DNA of 64,000 nucleotides from JAUIKM01 sp964445695 (GCA_964445695.1 CAYULF010000006.1:186001-250000), one strand, 5' to 3'. Positions 45,880-53,378 are shown, counted from the first letter of the stretch. The notes: generated by a model not told the origin, from the sequence alone. Numbers and translations are program-made.

Positions 45880-46038
45880 ATGGAGAAGCGCAAACTACGG
45901 CGAAATACGGCAATGGGCAAACGCGATCTTTTGCCTGATTTTCTTGTTTGTCACCGTGTGAGAATCGGTCATGCCGTCATTCCGTCCGCAGCCGGATGTA
46001 CAAAGATGCGGCCGGCAAGGCGGGAGCGGTCGGAATAA
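45880..46038 (+). CDS. Possible 52-residue basic small protein
   Basis: An ATG at 45880 has GGAGAG about 9 nt upstream and opens a 52-residue frame (MEKRKLRRNTAMGKRDLL...) ending at 46038. It is strongly basic, with 18 Arg or Lys residues and no membrane helix. The stop is 17 nt before the acyltransferase start. No homology or codon test was possible; the frame could be chance. Confidence 0.25.
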   Translation: MEKRKLRRNTAMGKRDLLPDFLVCHRVRIGHAVIPSAAGCTKMRPARRERSE

Positions 46039-46041
46039 TTC

Positions 46042-46047
46042 TATAAT
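46042..46047 (+). promoter_or_regulatory. TATAAT -10-like hexamer abutting the acyltransferase start
   Basis: TATAAT is 8 nt before the ATG at 46056. A transcript starting at the usual 6-8 nt downstream would have almost no leader. No consensus -35 or ribosome-binding site is visible, so a leaderless mRNA is possible. Confidence 0.3.
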
Positions 46048-46055
46048 TTGCGGGC

Positions 46056-47186
46056 ATGACAACGCTGCCCAAACCGCATTTTATTCCCGCTCTCGGCGGC
46101 GTACGCGCCTTTATCGCCTGGTGGGTGGTGCTGTTTCACGCTCAGTCGCACCTGCTCGCCCTCGTACCGGAATTCGCCGGCTTTCTGCGTCCGATCGTCG
46201 GTTCCGGGCACATGCGCGTCGACATCTTTTTTGTTTTAAGCGGCTTTGTGCTGAGTTATCGCTACGCACCGGAATTTCGGACGCCGCGCGGCACGGGTTA
46301 CGTGTCCTTTGTGCTGCGCCGCCTATGGCGCATCTATCCTCTGCATGTTCTGACGCTTCTTGTTCTCTTGCTCCTGGCGGGCGTGGCCGGACTGAGCGGC
46401 CGCGATCCGGGTTTGTTGCGGAACAGCGGCGGGTTTGACGTGGTAACAAATCTGTTGCTGATTCAGGCCTGGATTCTGCCGATGAAATTTTCGTGGAATT
46501 ACCCGGCCTGGTCGCTCAGCAGCGAGTGGCTGGCCTATCTGACCTTTCCGGTGTTAAGTGCGCTGCTGTGGCGGATTCGCAGCGCCTGGGCGGCGTTTGC
46601 GGGCGCAACGGTCCTGCTGATCGGCATGAGCATCGTCTGCACGTGGATGTTAAACATCGGGGTCTACGGCTACGATTTCATGATACGCCTGGTGACGGAA
46701 TTCACGGCGGGCTGCCTGTTGTATCACGTGTTCCGCGCGGGCATCCTGCGGCACTGGCGCTGGGATGTGTTAACGCCGACGCTCTTTGTTGCGGCACTGA
46801 TTCTGGGCGTGTGGATGGAGGTTCAGGGATACAAAGTCTTCTGGCTGGTTCTGCTCTTTGCCTTGTTTTTGTTGGGCCTTGCGCACGAAGTCGGGCCGGC
46901 GAAGCGTTTGTTTGAATCGCGTTTGATGCAGTACTGGGGGCGTCGCTCATATTCTTTATACATCACTCATGCGCTGAGCATTTATGTGCTTGCGGCGCTG
47001 CTTCCGGCTGCGGGATTCGGAGACTCGGGGCTTGGGCTTCGCATTCTTGTGCTTGGCGTTTATCTCTGTTTTCTGGCTCTCGTCGGCGCATTGACATATC
47101 GCTTTCTGGAGGAACCACTGCGCAGAATAGATGTCAACAGACTGTTGTTCCGGCGCAGGAAAGCTTTTAACGCACATGAACGTTAA
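46056..47186 (+). CDS. Acyltransferase-3 family membrane protein (OafA/YrhL type)
   Basis: 376 residues with about ten membrane helices. The N-terminus HFIPALGGVRAFIAWWVVLFHAQSHL carries the R-x(n)-H arrangement of the family, followed by VDIFFVLSGFVLSYRY, the usual VDxFFVLSGF motif, and FSWNYPAWSLSSEWLAYLTFPV later. The C-terminus (LMQYWGRRSYSLYITH, then YRFLEEPLRR) is also typical. These proteins acetylate or acylate surface sugars of lipopolysaccharide or exopolysaccharide at the inner membrane. No glycosyltransferase cluster is adjacent, so the target is unclear. Confidence 0.92.
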   Translation: MTTLPKPHFIPALGGVRAFIAWWVVLFHAQSHLLALVPEFAGFLRPIVGSGHMRVDIFFVLSGFVLSYRYAPEFRTPRGTGYVSFVLRRLWRIYPLHVLTLLVLLLLAGVAGLSGRDPGLLRNSGGFDVVTNLLLIQAWILPMKFSWNYPAWSLSSEWLAYLTFPVLSALLWRIRSAWAAFAGATVLLIGMSIVCTWMLNIGVYGYDFMIRLVTEFTAGCLLYHVFRAGILRHWRWDVLTPTLFVAALILGVWMEVQGYKVFWLVLLFALFLLGLAHEVGPAKRLFESRLMQYWGRRSYSLYITHALSIYVLAALLPAAGFGDSGLGLRILVLGVYLCFLALVGALTYRFLEEPLRRIDVNRLLFRRRKAFNAHER

Positions 47187-47196
47187 CAGTCCAGCG

Positions 47197-48042
47197 TCAG
47201 AAGATTCCTTCCTGTATATTCACGCCGAGACTGACGGAGCTCTGTCGCCACCTTAACTCTTCACTGCCAATTGGCAATAATCCGACATTGGCTGCAATGA
47301 CCGGCGTCAGCAGATAGTCTCCAAACGCCCACTCAAAGTAGCGCACGCTGAACACCAGACGCGGATCCAGCAATGTTCTGTTTGACTCTGACGGTCTGAC
47401 TTGCGCAAATGTGCCTTCTTCACTCGGGACCAGATATCCGGTTGCCGCAATTCGGCATTCGTTTGCGGCGGCCGACGCATCGGCATCCAGTTCCACAAAC
47501 TCATACCGTTTGAAGAATCGCGTAATTCCCAGGCTCACTCCAATCCCCAATATCCACTGACTGTCGTCAAGTTTACGATTCAGTACCGTCGAGATGTTCA
47601 ACTCGGTGTTTTCGATTGCCACACGATAATGTCCGGCGCCGGAAGACATCCCCCCGCACAGCTGCAATTCAAGCGGCAGTTCAACTCCGGCGGCAGCCGC
47701 ATTGAATGAGCGTCCCTGCAAAAGGACTTTTGTGCTCAACAGCCACTTGAGATGTTCCGGATCGTTCAGGTAATAGTCGGAAACCAGTCCAACGTAAAAG
47801 TGATTCCTGACCTCTACCGGAACATTATCGATCGCAAATGAGCCGGAGTATTCCGCCGTAAGATTGGAAAAAGCGTTTAACTCATATCCGGCTTCGAAGC
47901 CCATATAAAACACAGGAGGCGGACTCGCTCTGACAAACGGCATGGACCTGGCGGAATTGACCATGCCCAGCAAAAGTCCCAGGAAAACTGCGAGACAAAC
48001 AAAACTATGGTTAAAGGCTTTTTTGTGCGAATGATTCTTCAT
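47197..48042 (-). CDS. Outer-membrane beta-barrel-like protein (tandem paralogue 1)
   Basis: 281 residues from the ATG at 48042; a TTG at 48054 would add four residues. Residues 1-33 form a signal peptide (FVCLAVFLGLLLGMVNSARS). The rest is a series of alternating beta strands with Gly and aromatic residues, for example VFYMGFEAGYELNAFSN, FYVGLVSDYYLNDP and WILGIGVSLGITRFF. This is the pattern of small outer-membrane porin-like barrels and OmpA-type beta domains. It is homologous to the next gene upstream (48196-49035): FSNLTAEYSG and FSNYNVDYGS align in the same place. Function unknown; the pair is likely cotranscribed. Confidence 0.75.
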   Translation of the reverse strand: MKNHSHKKAFNHSFVCLAVFLGLLLGMVNSARSMPFVRASPPPVFYMGFEAGYELNAFSNLTAEYSGSFAIDNVPVEVRNHFYVGLVSDYYLNDPEHLKWLLSTKVLLQGRSFNAAAAGVELPLELQLCGGMSSGAGHYRVAIENTELNISTVLNRKLDDSQWILGIGVSLGITRFFKRYEFVELDADASAAANECRIAATGYLVPSEEGTFAQVRPSESNRTLLDPRLVFSVRYFEWAFGDYLLTPVIAANVGLLPIGSEELRWRQSSVSLGVNIQEGIF

Positions 48043-48119
48043 CTTCAAGCTCAATAATTGCTTGTTAAACTACACATGGCATTACAGGTAAAGTCGGTCG
48101 AAAGCTTTCCGGTCTCTGC

Positions 48120-48166
48120 CGATTCGACGGAGCATTTGCGTTCGTGCCACGCGCTCCGCCGAATCG
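48120..48166. other. Long hairpin between the paralogous outer-membrane protein genes
   Basis: CGATTCGACGGAGC (48120-48133) and GCTCCGCCGAATCG (48153-48166) form a 14-bp stem with one A/C mismatch and a 19-nt loop. No T tract follows on either strand, so intrinsic termination is unlikely. It lies between the two genes of a probable operon and could be a processing or stability structure. Confidence 0.5.
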
Positions 48167-48195
48167 CAACATCAAGAGGCAAGATTACACCAGCG

Positions 48196-49035
48196 CTACC
48201 AGGTTGTTAACTCAAGTCCAAATGACAGACTTGTACGCCGCCATCGTGCTTCATCGCCGCCCAATTCTGACATCCCGATGTTAAACGTGGCGCTTGGTGT
48301 TACGACTATGCGTCCCAGTAAACCAAGTACGTAGCGCAATGACAGAATCATCTGCGGATCGAGAACTGTTTCCCCGGACGCCATCGAGTGGACATCGGCG
48401 ACATTTCCCTCTTCCAGTGGATTGATTCTATCTGTTTGGATAATGCGGCATTCCGGCCCGGCCAGCAAGGCTTCGGGTTCGAGACTGATGTGCTCCGTTT
48501 TCCGGCTTTGCCCGGTGATTCCGAGTCCCAGGCCCGCTCCCAGATACCATCGACTGTCCCACAGTCTGCGAATGAGAATCGCCGACAGGTCAAGCTCGAG
48601 GTTGTCAAACTCCACATTGTATGCACCGGCAGCAGTACTCGTACCGGCACAGGCATCGGCTTCCAGTGGAACTTCAATGTCGCTCGCATGGGCGGAGAAT
48701 GAGCGGCCGCGAATAACAATGGCCGTGTTTAAACTCCAGACCCAGTCCCTCGGATCGCTCAGACTGTAGTCAGCCGTCAGCCCGTAGTAGAAGTGATTGC
48801 CGCTTTCTGTAGGAACATCGTCAAGCATTAACAGACTGCCATAGTCGACATTGTAGTTGGAAAAATTGTTAACATCATATCCGATAGTGACGCCCACGTA
48901 CCAGCTTGGCGGTAGCCGCGCCGGCATGATCGGCATGTCGCTGTGGGCCTGCTCAGTCATAATGATCGTTGTAAAAGTCAATACCAATGCGGGCAGTCGG
49001 CGCAGTAGGCCGCTGCCATGAATGTGTGTTTTCAT
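48196..49035 (-). CDS. Outer-membrane beta-barrel-like protein (tandem paralogue 2)
   Basis: 279 residues. Signal peptide in the first 32 residues (LPALVLTFTTIIMTEQAHS). The mature protein (PPSWYVGVTIGYDVNNFSNYNVDYGS) is rich in predicted beta strands with Gly-aromatic spacing. It matches the neighbouring gene in order and length: DDVPTESGNHFYYGLTADYSLSDP against DNVPVEVRNHFYVGLVSDYYLNDP. Conserved Cys residues (EADACAGTS against ELQLCGGMS, and AGPECRII against AANECRIA) suggest one disulfide in both. Function not recognised. Confidence 0.75.
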   Translation of the reverse strand: MKTHIHGSGLLRRLPALVLTFTTIIMTEQAHSDMPIMPARLPPSWYVGVTIGYDVNNFSNYNVDYGSLLMLDDVPTESGNHFYYGLTADYSLSDPRDWVWSLNTAIVIRGRSFSAHASDIEVPLEADACAGTSTAAGAYNVEFDNLELDLSAILIRRLWDSRWYLGAGLGLGITGQSRKTEHISLEPEALLAGPECRIIQTDRINPLEEGNVADVHSMASGETVLDPQMILSLRYVLGLLGRIVVTPSATFNIGMSELGGDEARWRRTSLSFGLELTTW

Positions 49036-49275
49036 GGGGTTTGTGCGTTTGTTAAACAGAAGTTGGAAGCAATCGGCACGGCGTGTTTAAACCACACGGG
49101 ATCCACGTTTGGTTTATATCGCCCGACTGCTCGCTGCGAACTGCAATCGCTGTATGGCGGCAAGACGGCTCACTAAATCAATTGTAACAGCGAAAACCAG
49201 ATTAATTCAATCTTAAACCACATGGTGAAAAAGCAAGGCATTTAACTGCGAACTGAAATTATTCTTTTGCCATGT

Positions 49276-50037
49276 TCAAAGAGCCCGGCGCAGCATGTCT
49301 GCATATTCGTTGGGCAAGGGACTACTCTCAACAGCCCGTGCGGCGGCCTCTACGTCGTACGCTACGCGGCGCAATTCAACGTTCACCAGTCTCAGATCGG
49401 CTCGTCGCGGATCAGACGGCAGATGCAGCACGACATATGCCGCGTTGGGATTCCCGTCTTTGGGTTTGCCGACAGATCCAATGTTTACAATCAGTTTTGG
49501 CGCGCTTTCATCTCCGCTTCGGATGATTCTGTGGTAGGGTTTGTGTGTGTGTCCGCAGCACATGATGTCGCAATCCGACATTAAACGCAGCAGGCTTGCA
49601 TCGCTTCGGTCTTCGAACAAATACTCATTAATGCGGCGCGGACTGCCGTGCACCAACGAAATCTTCAGCGAGTCCGCATGGTAACCCATATTCAGGTTAA
49701 TGTGCGCCGGCAGGTTGCGCAGCCAGCTTCGATTGGTATCGGAGATAATGGAATTGGTAAATCCGATCGACTGCTTCCCCATCTCCCGGTCGCGGTCGGT
49801 TTTATAGGCACATCCGCAGTCGTCGGAATTGCGCCCCACGCCGTCGTCGTAGTTGCCGGCAATCGTTGCGATGTTTAAACTTCTGATCCGTTCAACGACT
49901 TCGTTGGCGAATGGCGCATAGCCTACCAGATCGCCCAGGCAATACACTGCGTCGACGTTCTGAGAACTGACATCTTCCAGCACGGCTTCCAGAGCCGGAA
50001 GGTTGGCGTGTATGTCGCTGAACAATGCAATTTTCAC
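49276..50037 (-). CDS. Metallophosphoesterase of the calcineurin-like family
   Basis: 253 residues from the GTG at 50037, which has GGAG 8 nt upstream and begins VKIALFSDIHANLPALEAVL. The frame extends ten residues upstream without support. The metal-binding motifs are all there: DIHAN, GDLVGYAP, GNYD, LVHGSP and GHTH. This order is typical of small metallophosphoesterases like YfcE/MJ0936 that cleave phosphodiesters or diadenosine polyphosphates. The insertion GVGRNSDDCGCAYKTDRDREMGK after GNYD is characteristic of a subset. Substrate unknown. Downstream gene is 240 bp away; the upstream ArsR gene starts in the same direction 98 bp earlier. Confidence 0.9.
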   Translation of the reverse strand: MKIALFSDIHANLPALEAVLEDVSSQNVDAVYCLGDLVGYAPFANEVVERIRSLNIATIAGNYDDGVGRNSDDCGCAYKTDRDREMGKQSIGFTNSIISDTNRSWLRNLPAHINLNMGYHADSLKISLVHGSPRRINEYLFEDRSDASLLRLMSDCDIMCCGHTHKPYHRIIRSGDESAPKLIVNIGSVGKPKDGNPNAAYVVLHLPSDPRRADLRLVNVELRRVAYDVEAAARAVESSPLPNEYADMLRRAL

Positions 50038-50134
50038 GATTAAACTCCGGCGGAACACGCACGGCACGTTTGTTTAACTGCCGGGCTGGTTATTGAAATC
50101 CCGTTGACAATCGAGGGCCTTTTTAAGTCGGCAG

Positions 50135-50500
50135 TCAGCAGATGTTGCCATCACCAGGTTTGCAGCAGCTCTGGTCGGCCCCGGCGGCGTATCGGTCCAC
50201 CTCGGCAAAGAGGTAGCGCATGAGCGGCTGCAGGCGATTAAAATAATCCGGATTCAGGCAGTAACACACACGCTGTCCATCGACCTCGCCAATAATTGCG
50301 CCTGCGCGTTTGAGTTCCTGCAAATGCTGCGAAACGGTCGGGCGGCTCAGCGGCAATTTGGACGCAATATTGCCAGACATGCAGGTGCGCTCCTGGGCCA
50401 ACAGTTCGATAATGGCGATGCGGGCCGGATGCGACAGGAGTTTGGACATAGACGCCAGCGCCTGCTGGGTTTCAGTGAATTCTTCCGTTCGGGCATACAT
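50135..50500 (-). CDS. ArsR/SmtB family transcriptional repressor
   Basis: 121 residues from the ATG at 50500 (MYARTEEFTETQQALASMSKLLSHPARIAIIELLAQ); the frame continues upstream across the operator, so longer versions are not credible. A winged helix is clear: SGNIASKLPLSRPTVSQHLQELKRAGAIIGEVDGQRVCYCLNPD. The classical ELCVCDL metal site is absent. Instead Cys residues occur as CM in the first helix area, VCYC in the wing and a C-terminal SCCKPGDGNIC. That last cluster resembles the Cys-Cys-Cys arsenite site of the Acidithiobacillus ferrooxidans ArsR type, so thiol sensing of arsenite is plausible but inferred. It sits divergent to an aquaporin with a perfect inverted repeat between. Confidence 0.9.
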   Translation of the reverse strand: MYARTEEFTETQQALASMSKLLSHPARIAIIELLAQERTCMSGNIASKLPLSRPTVSQHLQELKRAGAIIGEVDGQRVCYCLNPDYFNRLQPLMRYLFAEVDRYAAGADQSCCKPGDGNIC

Positions 50501-50513
50501 GTCAGATTCCCAC

Positions 50514-50542
50514 AATGTTGTATGTTGCAAACATACAACATT
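50514..50542. promoter_or_regulatory. Perfect 13-bp inverted-repeat operator for the ArsR-type regulator
   Basis: AATGTTGTATGTT (50514-50526) and AACATACAACATT (50530-50542) are exact complements around GCA. The site lies 13 nt before the regulator start and 69 nt before the aquaporin start on the other strand. Its length, symmetry and central position are what ArsR dimers bind, so it probably controls both genes. Confidence 0.85.
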
Positions 50543-50611
50543 AAACCCAGCCAAAAAACGTTCGATTTCGGCATGGCGCACAGTCAGGGAAAGGCATCAG
50601 GGGAATACAGC

Positions 50612-51313
50612 ATGACGCAACGTCTGCTGGCGGAATTCCTCGGAACATTTGGTTTGATTTTTGCCGCTCTTGGAGCGATCGCCATGAACGATTTCAGCGG
50701 CGGCAATGTCGGTCACGGCGGTATTGCGGCGGCCTTCGGACTGGCGGTGATGTCGATGATTTACACCTTCGGCGGAATCTCGGGAGCGCATATCAATCCT
50801 GCGGTGACAATTGGTTTTGCGCTCGCGGGCAGGCTGAAATCCCATTTTGTGACGCCCTATATCACTGCTCAGATTGCAGGCGGAATCTGCGGCGAGTTTG
50901 CACTAACATGGTTATTTGAGAGCGATCCCGCTCCGGGGCTGACGCTGCCTCACGTGGGAGCCGGCAGTAGTTTTGTACTGGAAGTCATACTGACCGCCGC
51001 ACTCATGCTGCTTATTCTGCGTGTTTCGCGCGGCGCACGAGAAGAGGGGCTTACGGCGGCCATTGCCGTCGGCGGATACGTGGGGCTTGCGGCACTATGG
51101 GCCGGGCCTGCCTGTGGCGCTTCCATGAATCCAGTGCGCTCGCTGGCGCCGGCGCTGGCGGCGCACAATGTTGAGGGGCTCTGGATTTACCTTGTCGCAC
51201 CGGTCATCGGAGCAGCGCTGGCGGCGCTGCTGGACAAAGGTTTTGAACGTGGCAAAAAACAAACGTCACGTGCGAGCCTGGCGCAGATGCCGGATCCCGC
51301 TCCAAACCAGTAG
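50612..51313 (+). CDS. MIP family aquaporin/aquaglyceroporin, AqpS-like by context
   Basis: 233 residues with six membrane helices. The first asparagine motif is INPAVTIG; the second is altered to MNPVRSLAP instead of NPAR. Opening MTQRLLAEFLGTFGLIFAALG is typical. Start ATG at 50612 follows AGGGGAA 7 nt earlier; the longer frame upstream is antisense to the regulator. The gene is divergent from an ArsR regulator and shares its operator. In Sinorhizobium an aquaporin (AqpS) in the ars operon lets arsenite leave the cell. Here no arsenate reductase or arsB is next to it, so the function is inferred from the pairing only. Confidence 0.9.
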   Translation: MTQRLLAEFLGTFGLIFAALGAIAMNDFSGGNVGHGGIAAAFGLAVMSMIYTFGGISGAHINPAVTIGFALAGRLKSHFVTPYITAQIAGGICGEFALTWLFESDPAPGLTLPHVGAGSSFVLEVILTAALMLLILRVSRGAREEGLTAAIAVGGYVGLAALWAGPACGASMNPVRSLAPALAAHNVEGLWIYLVAPVIGAALAALLDKGFERGKKQTSRASLAQMPDPAPNQ

Positions 51314-51622
51314 CGGAGCGCCGACGGCAGTAGTAGCCACCTGGAACGGCAAAGCGGCTAAAAGACCCAGCGTGCATGCTTTGGCAAGAGCTGCTCCAGG
51401 CTTGTCTCCCGCCACCCAGACCTGCACCGTGCCGACGCAGAGCGCCGCAAGCGCGCCGATAGCCAGACTTATGGGCAGGATTGCCACCAGACCTGCGCCG
51501 GTCAGGCTGCCGCCAATTTCAATCATCCCCCACAACCAATCCAGACCAAGCACGGCCATCAATCCGAGCGGGTGCACAGGCGAACGCCCGGCGTCGGACC
51601 GCAATGTCATGTTCTTCTGCAT
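51266..51622 (-). CDS. Small three-helix membrane protein of unknown function
   Basis: 118 residues from the ATG at 51622, with GGAGGGAG upstream (about 5 nt), a very strong ribosome site. The longer frame upstream is unsupported. Three to four hydrophobic segments (MAVLGLDWLWGMIEIGGSLTGAGLVAIL, SLAIGALAALCVGTVQVWV, and LGLLAALPFQVATTAVGAPLLVWSG) indicate an inner-membrane protein. Its 3' end overlaps the convergent aquaporin gene by 48 nt. No family recognised. It might act with the aquaporin, but there is no evidence beyond position. Confidence 0.65.
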   Translation of the reverse strand: MQKNMTLRSDAGRSPVHPLGLMAVLGLDWLWGMIEIGGSLTGAGLVAILPISLAIGALAALCVGTVQVWVAGDKPGAALAKACTLGLLAALPFQVATTAVGAPLLVWSGIRHLRQART

Positions 51623-51845
51623 ACTCTCCCTCCTGCTGACAATTGCAAAACTGCATATACGCGTGCAGGCTGGAATGTTGCGCGGGCGGCCTGCGTGCGC
51701 AGCCGGGACACACAATGAGGCGCACGAATTCGGATGAAGTACAACAGACACACGTTCAGAACCGGAATAGAGAATTGACGTTGTCGGAGCAATGCAGAGT
51801 CCAGAATTATTGCGACAACGATTGCGGTTATCGGCAGTCATTGCC

Positions 51846-52137
51846 GGATTTTGGGCGCACTCCTCCGATGAATCTTTGGGCCCACCCGAGTTCCCGCCCC
51901 CGCCACCAATATTTTTCTGCCTTGCATAAGCCGTCCGTCCGCCTTCAGACTCCTGGGTCGGCGGATTCCGCGGCCTGAACCGCTTTTTCGCTGAGCTTAC
52001 TCCGGCACGTGCTTTCCGGCTCTCGTTACAGACATCTTAACACGGACAATTCACAGTTCAATCAGTAAAAGATTGAGCGTGGGCATTTCCGTGGTTGAGC
52101 GGGCAGATTTTACAACTGAACGGTTGGAGAACTACCG
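51846..52137 (+). repeat. Dispersed intergenic element, copy C (diverged)
   Basis: Starts GGATTTTGGGC like copy A, then a C-rich block ending CCCCCGCCACC at 51907. It has CTCCGG at 52000 instead of the full middle block, and three direct repeats starting at 52073 (TTGAGCG), 52095 (TTGAGCG) and 52116 (CTGAACG). The centre has diverged. It fills about half of the 625-bp gap between the small membrane gene and the AlkC-like gene; the rest of that gap shows no gene. Confidence 0.6.
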
Positions 52138-52247
52138 ACAAACCCGCCAAGGTGGACTTAAATCCCGCTGACAAACAGAAAAGTCAGAAGAGCCTGAGAC
52201 CGAGGCGAACGCCCGGGCTCAAAGCGATCAGTCAATGCGTCAATCGT

Positions 52248-53327
52248 TCAGCCTACAAATTCGAAGTCGGTCGAGTGCAGAACGCGTCCATTAACCTGAA
52301 GTTCCGCCCTGTGGGTGCCGGAGTAGTGTTTGCGCGTGGTCAGGTCGCGGAAAGCGGTGCTGCAGGTCAGGTCCACAAACGCGCCTGGAGCCAGATCGAC
52401 TTCCTTGAGCTTAAACACCTTGCGGCGCGCCTGGCCAGTTTTTGCCGCATAGAGGATGGCGTAATCCACCAGCAGTTTCTGGTTGTGATCGGCATGTGAT
52501 ATTAAACGCCAGCCGGCAACAAAGGTCTCACCGCGATGTACCGGATCGGTTTTGTTTAAGAGTTGCACTGCAACATTCGGTTCGCGTTCAAATCCAAAGA
52601 GCGCCAGTGCACGACCGTTGCCGTCCTTGATCAAACTGCGCGCGGCGTGTTTAACTACCCAGCGCGTGGCGGCGGATGATCTATCCCAGCTTTCGAGCAA
52701 CGAGAGTGCAAAATCCGGATTGTCTTTGGAAATGTCGTTAATGTGGTTGGCAACGCTTTTGCGCACGTATTCGCTGGTGTCGTTGCGAAGTTCGTTCAGC
52801 ACGGGTTCACTCAATTCGGGCCGGTGAATAACTTCGGGCAGTTTAAACGACCAGGGCAGACGCGGGCGCAGACCCTCGCTTGCAAGGCGGCGAACGTGGT
52901 GGTTGTCATGCTGCGACCAGTTGATCATCGTGCGACGAGTGCGCTCAAAATCGCGTCGCAGAAATTCGCGGACAGCAAACTCGGACGTGGAATATTGCGT
53001 GACATCGCGTAAAACATCCAACGAAAAGTCAAAATTGTCGGCGCCGTAACGGCCGACAAAATCGGGTATAAATACGCCAAAAAAGCCGGTCTCCAACTTC
53101 GGAGCAATTGCCTGCAACAAGTGCGTGGCAGCGCGAAAATCCGACGGCAAGTGCTTGCGCAGAACGGTGATTGTCCTGTCGATGCGCTGTTTGAGTTCCA
53201 GACTCTCGAGATTCCGCGTGAAATCGCGATACAACTTGTTCTCGTCGACTGAAGCGCCGGCGTCGAGCAGCAATGCCGCCAGACTCTTGTAAAATCCGGG
53301 ACCGTACCAGTTTTTAAGTGCTTCCAT
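52248..53327 (-). CDS. DNA alkylation repair glycosylase, AlkC-like
   Basis: 359 residues. The first 250 residues are HEAT-like helical repeats typical of AlkC/AlkD glycosylases: FAVREFLRRDFERTRRTMINWSQHDNHHVRRLASEGLRPRLPW, then SEYVRKSVANHINDISKDNPDFALSLLESW. The SRWxxKHAxRxLIK-type segment (TRWVVKHAARSLIKDG) also fits. The C-terminal 100 residues are beta-rich (QKLLVDYAILYAAKTGQARRKVFKLKEVDL to TRKHYSGTHRAELQVNGRVLHSTDFEF) and match the Ig-like domain that distinguishes AlkC from AlkD. AlkC removes 3-methyladenine and other alkylated purines without base flipping. Length equals the family. The next gene toward the right is transcribed the same way, 51 bp distant. Confidence 0.88.
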   Translation of the reverse strand: MEALKNWYGPGFYKSLAALLLDAGASVDENKLYRDFTRNLESLELKQRIDRTITVLRKHLPSDFRAATHLLQAIAPKLETGFFGVFIPDFVGRYGADNFDFSLDVLRDVTQYSTSEFAVREFLRRDFERTRRTMINWSQHDNHHVRRLASEGLRPRLPWSFKLPEVIHRPELSEPVLNELRNDTSEYVRKSVANHINDISKDNPDFALSLLESWDRSSAATRWVVKHAARSLIKDGNGRALALFGFEREPNVAVQLLNKTDPVHRGETFVAGWRLISHADHNQKLLVDYAILYAAKTGQARRKVFKLKEVDLAPGAFVDLTCSTAFRDLTTRKHYSGTHRAELQVNGRVLHSTDFEFVG

Positions 53328-53378
53328 TGTAGAATTAATTCCCCGCTCTGCTCAACTGTAGAATTGTTGCATGGGATG

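Noticed and set aside
31982..52137. Terminal direct repeats of the element as a mini CRISPR array
   Set aside because: The repeats abut one another with a 21-22 bp period and no spacers, vary between units, and have no cas genes nearby.
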